Assembly (NCBI GenBank): GCA_016764535.1
Contig: JAESRR010000164.1
Location: 9,031 to 14,270 of the forward strand
From: Cohaesibacteraceae bacterium
Lineage (GTDB): Bacteria; Pseudomonadota; Alphaproteobacteria; Rhizobiales; Cohaesibacteraceae
DNA: 5,240 bases
Reading direction: 5' to 3'
Shown here: in pieces, positions 1-5,240 of the stretch
Numbering within the stretch: position 1 is the stretch's first letter
Layout of the letters: the number at the start of each line of letters is the position of its first letter
Translations under genes and position numbers: made by a program
Notes under the pieces: model-generated
What the model was told of the DNA's origin: nothing
Database searches by the model: none
The model's input: only the letters and a program-made list of their open reading frames with translations

Positions 1-56
1 ACATACCACAAATGCCGCGAAGTTCCCTGTTGATCGAGCCAGGTCTCAATCTCCAT
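1..56 (-). CDS. Start of a gene cut by the left edge, possible EcoRII-family restriction endonuclease
   Basis: Eighteen codons are visible before the window ends. The frame opens with ATG at 56-54, and a strong Shine-Dalgarno sequence GGGAGGG (64-70) sits 7 bases upstream, so the start is well supported even though most of the gene is missing. It overlaps the end of vsr by 11 bases, which indicates the same operon and translational coupling. The visible peptide includes WLDQQGTSRHLWYV. From memory this lines up without gaps on the N-terminus of the EcoRII endonuclease (W-L at the start, an aromatic-Y-[IV] at the end, just before the KRLS motif of the EcoRII N-terminal domain). Following a Dcm-type methylase and Vsr, a CCWGG-cutting enzyme is the natural expectation. 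The identity rests on very few residues; another operon gene cannot be excluded. Confidence 0.55.
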   Translation of the reverse strand, partial: MEIETWLDQQGTSRHLWY

Positions 57-513
57 CGACAGACCCTCCCGATATAATTCCCAGCCTGTCTGTGCCAGTT
101 AACCAGGCGGATGTCTGATTTACAACTAACTCAAAATCAATCCGGGTTTTACCCTTTAGCGCACATTCCCAAATGATCAGAACGCGCCACCCGGCTTCAT
201 CAAGCGCTGCCAGTTGTCGAATATCACGTGCACGATTACCGCCTATCTTCTCACGCCAGAATTCCGCTCGCGATTTGGGCCACTTAAACAGGTGACATTC
301 ATGCGCATGCCAAAAGCAACCATGAACAAATACCACAGCGCGATATTTGGCAAACACCAGATCGGGCTTGCCTGGCAGATCCTTGTTATGAATGCGATAG
401 CGAAATCCACGCCGATGCAGCGCAGTGCGGATCATCATCTCGGGTTTGGTGTTTTTACCCTTGATGCCCGCCATCATCTGGCTGCGTTTTTGAGGCGAGA
501 CAACATCCGCCAT
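46..513 (-). CDS. vsr: Very short patch repair endonuclease Vsr
   Basis: Vsr nicks DNA 5' of the T in T:G mismatches left when 5-methylcytosine in CCWGG deaminates, starting very-short-patch repair by DNA polymerase I. The 155-residue protein is nearly the length of E. coli Vsr (156) and aligns with it without gaps over the catalytic region. Visible residues are Glu25, the catalytic Asp51 in LPGKPD, the zinc ligands Cys66, His71 and Cys73 in HGCFWHAHEC, His69, Asp97 and Cys117 in WECAL. The open frame extends upstream to 645, but the ATG at 513-511 is preferred: it gives the family's MADV-like N-terminus and has GGAG (521-524) 7 bases upstream. The Shine-Dalgarno abuts the dcm stop and the gap between the genes is 4 bases, so translation is probably coupled to dcm. 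No key residue is missing; it should be active. Confidence 0.96.
   Translation of the reverse strand: MADVVSPQKRSQMMAGIKGKNTKPEMMIRTALHRRGFRYRIHNKDLPGKPDLVFAKYRAVVFVHGCFWHAHECHLFKWPKSRAEFWREKIGGNRARDIRQLAALDEAGWRVLIIWECALKGKTRIDFELVVNQTSAWLTGTDRLGIISGGSVDGD
64..70 (-). promoter_or_regulatory. Ribosome binding site of the truncated left-edge gene
   Basis: The minus strand reads GGGAGGG, then 7 bases, then the ATG at 56-54. It lies inside the vsr coding sequence and is the main evidence that a new gene starts there rather than the frame being a chance overlap. Confidence 0.65.
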
Positions 514-517
514 CAAA

Positions 518-1807
518 CTACTCCGCGGCTTGTATTTTGGAGGTTTTTTCGGCTTGCATGTTTTTGAGAATATGGGGGCGCATGAAACCGGCAATTGCCT
601 GCACCACCGGCACCACGACCGAATTGCCAAACTGTTTGTAGGCACGGGTATCAGATACCGGGATCACCATGCGGGTATTGCGGTCGGGGTCAAAGCCCAT
701 CAGGCGTGCGCATTCACGCGGTGTCAAACGACGGGGGTTGGCTTCATTGCCTTTGGCATCCTGGCGCCGGATCAAAATCTCGCTGCCATCCTTGTAATAA
801 CGGGCAGAAAGCGTGCGCGCCTTGTCATCCGGGCCATTGAGCCCAAAGCCAAAGCCATTACCCTTTGCCTTGTGCTTGGCGGCGTAGTTTTGCAGATAGG
901 ACCACAGCTTGTCCGACAGTGTAAATTTCTCGTTCAGGACGCTTTGTGCATTGCTGGGTGCTTCGGGCGGCAAGGTGTAATGGGTTTCCGGCTCTTCAGT
1001 CTCATCGTGCAAAATTGTTGAAAGCAGCGGGCCTTTTTTTGGGTCAGCAAAATCAAAATCATCAAAATTAAAGCCGCTGTCTTCACGAAACCCGGCTATA
1101 TAAATCCGCTCGCGATGCTGCGGCACATAGCCTTTCCCATCAATCACCCGGCTGGAGATTTTATAACCAAGTTCATTTTCCAAAGCCCCGCAGATGGTGC
1201 GGAAAGTATCGCCCTGATTATGGCTTTTCAGGTTCTTGACGTTTTCCAGCAAAAACGCCGCCGGACGGTGATGTTTCAGTATCCGCAGTACATCAAAAAA
1301 CAGTGTGCCCTGGGCCTTGTCCATAAAACCGTGGGCCCGGCCAAGGGCGTTCTTCTTGGAGACTCCGGCGATGGAAAATGGCTGGCACGGGAACCCTGCA
1401 AGCAACAAATCATGATTGGGTATATCCCGCGCATCAACTTGCGTAATATCGCCAACTATCGGATGATCATCCGGGAAATTGGCACGATAGGTTTTTTGGG
1501 CGTAAGCGTCCCACTCACTGGTGAACACACATTTGCCACCGGCATCTTCAAACCCCTTGCGGATTCCGCCAATCCCGGCGAACAAATCAATGAACGTAAA
1601 ATCATGGCTGCGTTTTTGTGCCTTGCGTCGCCGCTCGATATGCAGGCGCAGTGCATCCAGATAGGCAGGTTTGACGCTGCCCTCACCCTTTTCCCAACGA
1701 TAAATCGTTTTGGGTGTAACACCCAGCAAACCCGCGGCATGTTCCACATCAAGTGCGGCAGTGAGGCGAAGGGTTTGAAATTCTGTTGAACTGACTGGCG
1801 CGTTCAT
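518..1807 (-). CDS. dcm: Dcm-type DNA (cytosine-5)-methyltransferase with N-terminal HTH, probably CCWGG-specific
   Basis: Transfers a methyl group from S-adenosylmethionine to C5 of a cytosine. The 429 residues hold an Xre-like helix-turn-helix (about 18-45), then the standard motif order: I DLFAGIGG (74-81), SEW (97-99), GDI (119-121), IV GFPCQPFS (138-145, catalytic Cys141), VI ENV (188-190), VIII QHRER (230-234), IX RRLTPRECARLMGF (359-372) and X QFGNSVVVP (392-400). The segment between VIII and IX is the target recognition domain. Its KGNGFGFGL and ARTLSARYYKDGSEILI stretches closely match E. coli Dcm and M.EcoRII, so the target is inferred to be CCWGG with the second C methylated. It is a little shorter than E. 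coli Dcm (472). The ATG at 1807 has AAGGG about 6 bases upstream. It heads the dcm-vsr-endonuclease operon. In M.EcoRII-like enzymes the HTH mediates autorepression, which may apply here. Confidence 0.95.
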   Translation of the reverse strand: MNAPVSSTEFQTLRLTAALDVEHAAGLLGVTPKTIYRWEKGEGSVKPAYLDALRLHIERRRKAQKRSHDFTFIDLFAGIGGIRKGFEDAGGKCVFTSEWDAYAQKTYRANFPDDHPIVGDITQVDARDIPNHDLLLAGFPCQPFSIAGVSKKNALGRAHGFMDKAQGTLFFDVLRILKHHRPAAFLLENVKNLKSHNQGDTFRTICGALENELGYKISSRVIDGKGYVPQHRERIYIAGFREDSGFNFDDFDFADPKKGPLLSTILHDETEEPETHYTLPPEAPSNAQSVLNEKFTLSDKLWSYLQNYAAKHKAKGNGFGFGLNGPDDKARTLSARYYKDGSEILIRRQDAKGNEANPRRLTPRECARLMGFDPDRNTRMVIPVSDTRAYKQFGNSVVVPVVQAIAGFMRPHILKNMQAEKTSKIQAAE

Positions 1808-1864
1808 ACTTACCCTTATCGCCCGGACAGATTACACAATATGCAGAATCAAACTCTGGGAATT

Positions 1865-1880
1865 ATTTTGACATTTTGAC
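1865..1880. repeat. Tandem 8-bp direct repeat upstream of dcm, candidate operator
   Basis: ATTTTGAC occurs twice head to tail, ending 73 bases before the dcm start codon counted on the minus strand (minus-strand reading GTCAAAAT twice). The two copies sit in the 194-bp gap between the LysR gene stop and the dcm start, where the dcm promoter must lie unless dcm is read through from the LysR gene. I could not pick a convincing -35/-10 pair. The repeat could be the binding site for the HTH of the methyltransferase, but that is inference from M.EcoRII-type autoregulation. Confidence 0.35.
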
Positions 1881-2001
1881 CAGGATAGTCACCAAAGAGT
1901 CCCGGATCAACCATATTGTTCGGGTTATGTTCTGGTTTTACACAGAATGAAACATTGGGGCGATCCAATAGTGCTACACGATGTATCCGGGAGGAAAATC
2001 A

Positions 2002-2898
2002 TCAACCGGCCCCGCCTGAGGCAACTTCCTCGAACGCCCGCTTCAGCATTTCACAAAGCTCCTGTGCAGCTGATGAAAGCGGTTTGTGCGCCGCGAGCAG
2101 GTAATACTGTAATGTCAATTTTCGGGGTTCCTGATCCAGAACCACCAGACCTGCTGGTAGATCGTGCAATGCCTGATGCCACAACGCCACACCGAGCCGG
2201 TGCTGAGCTGCATCAATAGTCGATCCATAATCAGCGAGCAGGCGATCCTTTTTGCGCCGTTTAAAAACATCGCCATGCCGGGAAAAATAGCCCCGCCACT
2301 GATACAAATCAGTCCCAATCAGCAGGGGCAATCCGCCAAACCTGTTTTCAGATGATAGATCGCCTTCGCCTGAAAGAGCCTTGTGCACCACCGGCAAATG
2401 CAGGCTCGCCATGCGCGCCAGTTCCTTGCCATCCGCCCAGCCTCCCTTGCCAAACCGGATGGCAATATCGATATTTGATCCCGATAGATTGTGTACTTCT
2501 GCAGTTGTTTGCAGCTCAATCGAGATACCCCTCGCCTCAAATTTTCCAAGACGCGGGATCAGCCAGAAGCGCGCCAGTGAAGGCGTTGTTTGAATACGCA
2601 CCACATTACGTGCTGTATCCCGGGTTCGACGCCCCGCAAGAGATTCCAGCTCACCAAAAGTTTTCTGCAAACGCAGTAGCAAACGTTGCCCGTCCAGTGT
2701 TGGACGCACCCCCCGCGCATGTCGGTCAAACAGCGAATAGCCGACCCAGTTTTCGGCGGTCGCTACGCGCCTGCTGACAGATGCATGAGTTAGATCAAGC
2801 GCCTCGGCCGCCGCAGAAAACGATCCGAATTCCATCGCGGCAAGAGCAGCGACAAGACAATCAATCGGCGGGAGGGGGTTCTGCAAGCTGTACACCAT
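2002..2898 (-). CDS. LysR-type transcriptional regulator (GcvA/TrpI-like)
   Basis: A DNA-binding regulator of about the usual family length (298 residues). The winged HTH occupies about 12-65, with GSFSAAAEALDLTHASVSRRV followed by the LFDRHARGVRPTLDGQRLL recognition/wing region. The co-inducer-binding domain spans about 95-288 and has the GcvA/TrpI-like signature FWLIPRLGKFEARG (111-124) and the IDIAIRFGKGGW stretch (143-154). The ATG at 2898 is chosen because it leaves about a dozen residues before the HTH, as in the family; a longer frame from a TTG at 2934 has no Shine-Dalgarno and is less likely. No strong Shine-Dalgarno is seen at the ATG either. It diverges from the EamA-type exporter gene with 63 bases between starts, the classic arrangement of a LysR regulator and its target. 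The inducer is unknown. Confidence 0.9.
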   Translation of the reverse strand: MVYSLQNPLPPIDCLVAALAAMEFGSFSAAAEALDLTHASVSRRVATAENWVGYSLFDRHARGVRPTLDGQRLLLRLQKTFGELESLAGRRTRDTARNVVRIQTTPSLARFWLIPRLGKFEARGISIELQTTAEVHNLSGSNIDIAIRFGKGGWADGKELARMASLHLPVVHKALSGEGDLSSENRFGGLPLLIGTDLYQWRGYFSRHGDVFKRRKKDRLLADYGSTIDAAQHRLGVALWHQALHDLPAGLVVLDQEPRKLTLQYYLLAAHKPLSSAAQELCEMLKRAFEEVASGGAG

Positions 2899-2908
2899 AC
2901 GTACAGCT
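2886..2908. promoter_or_regulatory. Candidate LysR-type operator over the regulator start codon
   Basis: Perfect inverted repeat AGCTGTAC / GTACAGCT with a 7-base spacer. The centre (2897) lies on the LysR ATG (2896-2898). It contains the T-N11-A pattern (T2891, A2903) inside dyad symmetry that LysR-family proteins typically bind. Occupancy would block the regulator's own transcription or translation start and could position the protein next to the divergent exporter promoter. The repeat is seen directly; the function is inferred. Confidence 0.45.
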
Positions 2909-2925
2909 GCCCACACAATTGATAG

Positions 2926-2970
2926 GTATGTCAATGACGGTGCGCGCGGTAAATCTGGTATATGACATAC
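2926..2970. repeat. Second inverted repeat in the divergent region, arms 29 bp apart
   Basis: GTATGTCA (2926-2933) and TGACATAC (2963-2970) are exact reverse complements. The right arm overlaps the exporter start codon, and the left arm lies 28 bases before the regulator's start. The wide spacing resembles two half-sites bound by separate dimers or a looped tetramer, which LysR proteins form, but an 8-bp pair at this distance can also occur by chance. Confidence 0.28.
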
Positions 2971-3864
2971 ACAAACATTTCTCGCAGTTCCCGCCTGCCG
3001 CTGATGGCGGCACTTGCAACAGTAATACTCTGGGCCAGTGCCTTTCCGGCCATTCGTCTTGCTCTTGATGATTTTGATCCGATCCCCCTCGCCAGCCTGA
3101 GGTTTGGATGTGCGGGGATCATAATGTTGATCTGGATGTGCTTAAAACGCCCAAAGCTTCCAAAAGGACGGGACTGGTTACATGTTGCACTTTGTGCAGG
3201 TATTGGTATCGCGCTTTACAATATATTGCTCAATTCCGGTCAACGAACCATATCGTCGGGGGCTGCAAGTTTTATTATCAATACCTCTCCGGTAATCACG
3301 ACTTTCCTTGCGATCCTGTTTTTAAATGAGCGCTTTGGAAAATGGGTTTGGGCCGGATCATTGATCAGTTTTTGTGGTGTGGTTTTGATCGCGCTTGAAC
3401 AACCAGGTGGCATTGTCTTTGGAGAAGGCGCGACGCAGGTACTTGGCGCAGCGTTTTGTCAGGCCGTGTTTTTCACATTACAAAGGCCATTGATCCAAAA
3501 ATATGGCGCGATGACCTGCGCCGCACTGGCAATGATATTCGGCGGGCTCTTTCTGGCTCCGGCGCTGCCCGAGGCTATTAACCAGGCAACATATGCGAGT
3601 GCATCCAGTCTCACCGCCATGGTGTGGTTGATCCTGTTTCCCGGTGTTGCAGGGTTTATAACCTGGGCCTTTGCGCAGGGTCATTATGGTGCCGGGCGTG
3701 CGGCGAATTTTCTCTATCTGGTACCATTCACCGCCACATTAATTGCTGTGCCAACTTTGGCGGAGATTCCAACATCGGTGGGCATTATCGGCGGCATGCT
3801 GGCAATCGCCGGTGTGATCCTGATCAATCTATTGGGCAAGGAACCAACGCGTTTTCCAAAATAG
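2962..3864 (+). CDS. EamA-family (DMT superfamily) membrane transporter, probable metabolite exporter
   Basis: A 300-residue inner-membrane protein with about ten predicted hydrophobic segments (roughly 13-33, 43-62, 73-92, 99-119, 127-146, 156-174, 183-202, 218-239, 248-265, 273-293), forming two tandem five-helix EamA domains. Family-typical features are LWASAFPAIRLAL in helix 1, LASLRF at the start of helix 2, the helix 4 SP (109-110) with the following FLNERF loop, and the helix 9 LYLVPFTATLIAVP. Members export amino acids or other small metabolites; the substrate here cannot be read from sequence. The ATG at 2962 lacks a clear Shine-Dalgarno. A later ATG at 3004 would begin at helix 1 and is an alternative. 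Divergence from the LysR gene suggests inducer-dependent control. The stop codon overlaps the first base of the repeat array, which may supply the terminator. Confidence 0.93.
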   Translation: MTYTNISRSSRLPLMAALATVILWASAFPAIRLALDDFDPIPLASLRFGCAGIIMLIWMCLKRPKLPKGRDWLHVALCAGIGIALYNILLNSGQRTISSGAASFIINTSPVITTFLAILFLNERFGKWVWAGSLISFCGVVLIALEQPGGIVFGEGATQVLGAAFCQAVFFTLQRPLIQKYGAMTCAALAMIFGGLFLAPALPEAINQATYASASSLTAMVWLILFPGVAGFITWAFAQGHYGAGRAANFLYLVPFTATLIAVPTLAEIPTSVGIIGGMLAIAGVILINLLGKEPTRFPK

Positions 3865-3903
3865 AACAGGTTTCACCATTCGTTCGCGGCCTGTTCGCTT
3901 TTT
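3864..3903 (+). terminator. Probable rho-independent terminator of the exporter gene, formed by repeat unit 1
   Basis: GAACAGG (3864-3870) and CCTGTTC (3890-3896) form a perfect 7-bp stem with a 19-base loop, then GC and TTTTT (3899-3903). It begins on the last base of the exporter stop codon. The loop is larger than in typical terminators, so efficiency is uncertain. Confidence 0.45.
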
Positions 3904-4146
3904 GCCTCTGCAACGGTCGACAAGTGCCTAACGGACCAGATTAACAGTTCGTGTTTTGTATCGAGGCCGAGCGGTAAGGCTAATACTTGTCCATCATCAT
4001 GCGCTGGTCTGGTATTCAAAACATTGCTCGTTGAGAAAGAGCAATCCACTTGTTTTCCTCACCGTGACCTTGGGAAATGTCACCGAATTCGAAACGAACA
4101 AAAACGGTTTCCCTTCCATCAGTAAATCAATCACGCGCATGAAAGG
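3864..4146 (+). repeat. Repeat unit 1 (283 bp)
   Basis: It contains the 5' hairpin, the 57-bp core at 3908-3964, and a second perfect hairpin ATTGCTC (4023-4029) / GAGCAAT (4039-4045) with a 9-base loop. It is one base longer than unit 2 because of an indel between the second hairpin and GGGAAATGTC at 4072. Confidence 0.85.
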
Positions 4147-4428
4147 GAACAGGTTTCACCGTCCGTTCCTGACCTGTTCGCTTTTTGCCGCTGCAACGTT
4201 CGACAAGTGCCTAACGGACCAGATTAACAGTTCGTGTTTTGTATCGATGACGAGCGGTAAGGCTAATACTTATCCGTCATCATTTGCTGGTCTGGTTTTT
4301 GCCATATTGTTCGTTGAGAAAGAGCAATCAACTTTTTTCTACACCCTGAGTTTGGGAAATGTCGCTGCATTCAAAACGAACCAAAACAGTTTCCCCTCCA
4401 TCAACAGATCAAGCACTCGCATGAAAAG
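4147..4428 (+). repeat. Repeat unit 2 (282 bp)
   Basis: 5' hairpin GAACAGG (4147-4153) / CCTGTTC (4173-4179) with T5 at 4182-4186, and a core at 4191-4247 with one change (the palindrome GTCGAC becomes TTCGAC). The second hairpin is kept as ATTGTTC/GAGCAAT, where the change leaves a G-U pair in RNA. Confidence 0.85.
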
Positions 4429-4592
4429 GAACAGGTTTCACCATTCGTTCGCGACTTGTTCGTTTTTACCGCTGCAACGGTCGACAAGTGCCTAACGGAC
4501 CAGATTAACAGTTCGTGTTTTGTATCGATGTCAGGCGGTAAGACTAATACTTATCCATCATCACCTGCTTGCCTGGTATTCAAAACTTTGCT
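4429..4592 (+). repeat. Repeat unit 3, partial (164 bp)
   Basis: 5' hairpin GAACAGG (4429-4435) / CTTGTTC (4455-4461), with one G-U pair, and T5 at 4463-4467. The core is at 4472-4528. Similarity ends near TTTGCT at 4592, just where the second hairpin begins in the other units, 31 bases before the stop of the convergent TPR gene. A one-base deletion between hairpin and core shifts the frame relative to unit 2. Confidence 0.82.
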
Positions 4593-4623
4593 GACTGATG
4601 TGAAATCTTCGCCAGCGCAGGTT

Positions 4624-5240
4624 TCATTGTTTTCCGCGCAGTAACAAGGGGTGGCTTTTCAAGGCGTCGGCTTTTTCATAGAGCAGTGTAACCGGATGTT
4701 TTTCACCAAACATTTCCCTGATGAAGTACGTAGCCATCCGATAGTCAAACAGAGAATCATCAGCATTGATCCCGGCTGCGAAATATCCCGTAGACGCAAG
4801 CACTTCTGCCTGTTTCAAACGAGCCAGTCCCAAATCTGATTTGGTTGCAACATCCGCCTTTTGCATCAGATCCGTAATGCCATCCAGAACTACTTTTGGA
4901 GGTTTCTTGTCATTGCCACGCGTCAGTTCCCAGGACGCCAGAGACAGTCGGGCATAACTTACGGCCAGAGCAGAATTGTTGGCACCATAATGTTTATACA
5001 ATTGGATCGCCTCGGTACCCGCTTCCATTGCTTTAATGAAATCTCCCTTGCCAAGATTAACACGTGCCCGGGCCGAGTGTATTTCAGCCAAATAATATCG
5101 AGATATACCGCGTGGTTTATCTAACGCCTTTACAGCATTGTTAAGGGCGATCTCGGCCTTGCCAAAATCACCATTCGTTTCATGTGCCATAGCAGCCAGA
5201 TAATGCATTCTCGCCAAATCACTATAATCCAGATCGGTTA
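4624..5240 (-). CDS. TPR-repeat protein, N-terminus cut by the right edge
   Basis: The last 204 codons of a gene entering from the right are visible and stay open to the window edge. TTG at 5217 is not a convincing start, because the frame continues upstream as TDLDYSD. The sequence is rich in helical pairs with tetratricopeptide spacing. The clearest are ARMHYLAAMAHETNGDFGKA followed by EIALNNAVKAL, and AEIHSARARVNLGKGDF followed by IKAMEAGTEAIQLYKHYG; a weaker pair follows at SALAVSYARLSLASWELTRG. The C-terminus (FGEKHPVTLLYEKADALKSHP) is not recognised. TPR segments mediate protein-protein contacts, often as the C-terminal part of regulators or assembly factors, so the missing N-terminus probably carries the defining domain. 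No signal peptide or membrane segment is visible in this part. The gene converges on the exporter gene across the repeat array. Confidence 0.7.
   Translation of the reverse strand, partial: TDLDYSDLARMHYLAAMAHETNGDFGKAEIALNNAVKALDKPRGISRYYLAEIHSARARVNLGKGDFIKAMEAGTEAIQLYKHYGANNSALAVSYARLSLASWELTRGNDKKPPKVVLDGITDLMQKADVATKSDLGLARLKQAEVLASTGYFAAGINADDSLFDYRMATYFIREMFGEKHPVTLLYEKADALKSHPLLLRGKQ

Larger units (their letters stand above)
3864..4592. repeat. Array of about 2.6 tandem direct repeats, period about 282 bp
   Basis: Units start at 3864, 4147 and 4429, each with GAACAGGTTTCACC. The third stops matching near 4592. The array fills the non-coding gap between the convergent exporter and TPR genes. 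A 57-bp core (3908-3964, 4191-4247, 4472-4528) including CGACAAGTGCCTAACGGACC is identical in all three except one base in unit 2, while the remaining parts of the units differ clearly by substitutions and single-base indels. Each unit opens with a hairpin and T5. Open frames in the array (for example 3956-4495 on plus) are judged spurious: unit spacings differ by single bases, frames break between copies, and no ribosome binding site is seen. The origin is unknown; segmental duplication of an intergenic element is the simplest explanation. Confidence 0.9.

Noticed and set aside
514..645. Longer Vsr frame starting at 645
   Set aside because: The extra 44 residues are a shadow of the dcm C-terminus; the ATG at 513 has a good ribosome binding site and the family's N-terminus.
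1115..1789. Long plus-strand open frame opposite dcm
   Set aside because: Antisense shadow of a clearly conserved methyltransferase gene.
1901..1924. Hairpin CCCG...CGGG as a LysR-gene terminator
   Set aside because: The stem is short and interrupted, with no T tract on the minus strand.
1900..1992. Inverted repeat TCCCGGAT / ATCCGGGA
   Set aside because: The arms are 8 bp and 77 bp apart with no other sign of a mobile element; chance is sufficient.
3920..3980. Integron attC-like site (GCCTAAC near 3926 and GTAAGGC near 3974)
   Set aside because: GCCTAAC fits the RYYYAAC inverse core, but the right end GTAAGGC departs from GTTRRRY, the inner arms are not complementary, and there is no integrase or cassette structure.
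3864..4592. CRISPR array
   Set aside because: The period is about 282 bp with related, not unique, sequence between the cores; no cas gene is present.
3956..4644. Plus-strand open frames through the array (3956-4495 and 4456-4644)
   Set aside because: They arise from the repeats, break by single-base indels between copies, lack Shine-Dalgarno sequences, and have no recognisable protein features.

Overview
The window looks like a stretch of proteobacterial chromosome of intermediate G+C, possibly from an alphaproteobacterium. That placing rests on the style of the LysR/EamA pair and of the Dcm and Vsr proteins, and is an inference. No integrase, transposase, tRNA or rRNA gene was seen.

Left part (1-1807, minus strand): a compact DNA-modification operon read leftward. 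It begins with a Dcm-type cytosine-C5 methyltransferase carrying an N-terminal helix-turn-helix (518-1807). Four bases after its stop comes a Vsr mismatch endonuclease (46-513). Overlapping the vsr stop by 11 bases is the start of a third gene that runs off the window (from 56). Its visible 18 codons follow a strong Shine-Dalgarno sequence and resemble the N-terminus of the EcoRII restriction endonuclease family. If so, this is a complete methylase-repair-restriction (M-V-R) cassette for CCWGG rather than an orphan dcm-vsr pair as in E. coli K-12.

Middle (1808-3864): a non-coding gap upstream of dcm holds an 8-bp tandem direct repeat next to a CCAGG site. It is followed by a LysR-type regulator (2002-2898, minus) diverging from an EamA/DMT-family membrane exporter (2962-3864, plus). 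The 63-bp divergent region and its edges contain two perfect 8-bp inverted repeats. One is centred on the regulator's start codon and fits the LysR T-N11-A operator pattern. The regulator probably controls itself and the exporter.

Right part (3864-5240): between the convergent exporter gene and a leftward TPR-repeat protein (4624-5240, cut by the right edge) lies a 730-bp array of about 2.6 tandem repeats with a period of about 282 bp. Each unit opens with a hairpin plus T5 tract that looks like a terminator, and contains a 57-bp core that is almost invariant while the rest of the unit has diverged. Reading frames through it are broken by single-base indels, so I treat it as non-coding. This array is the least explained feature of the window.
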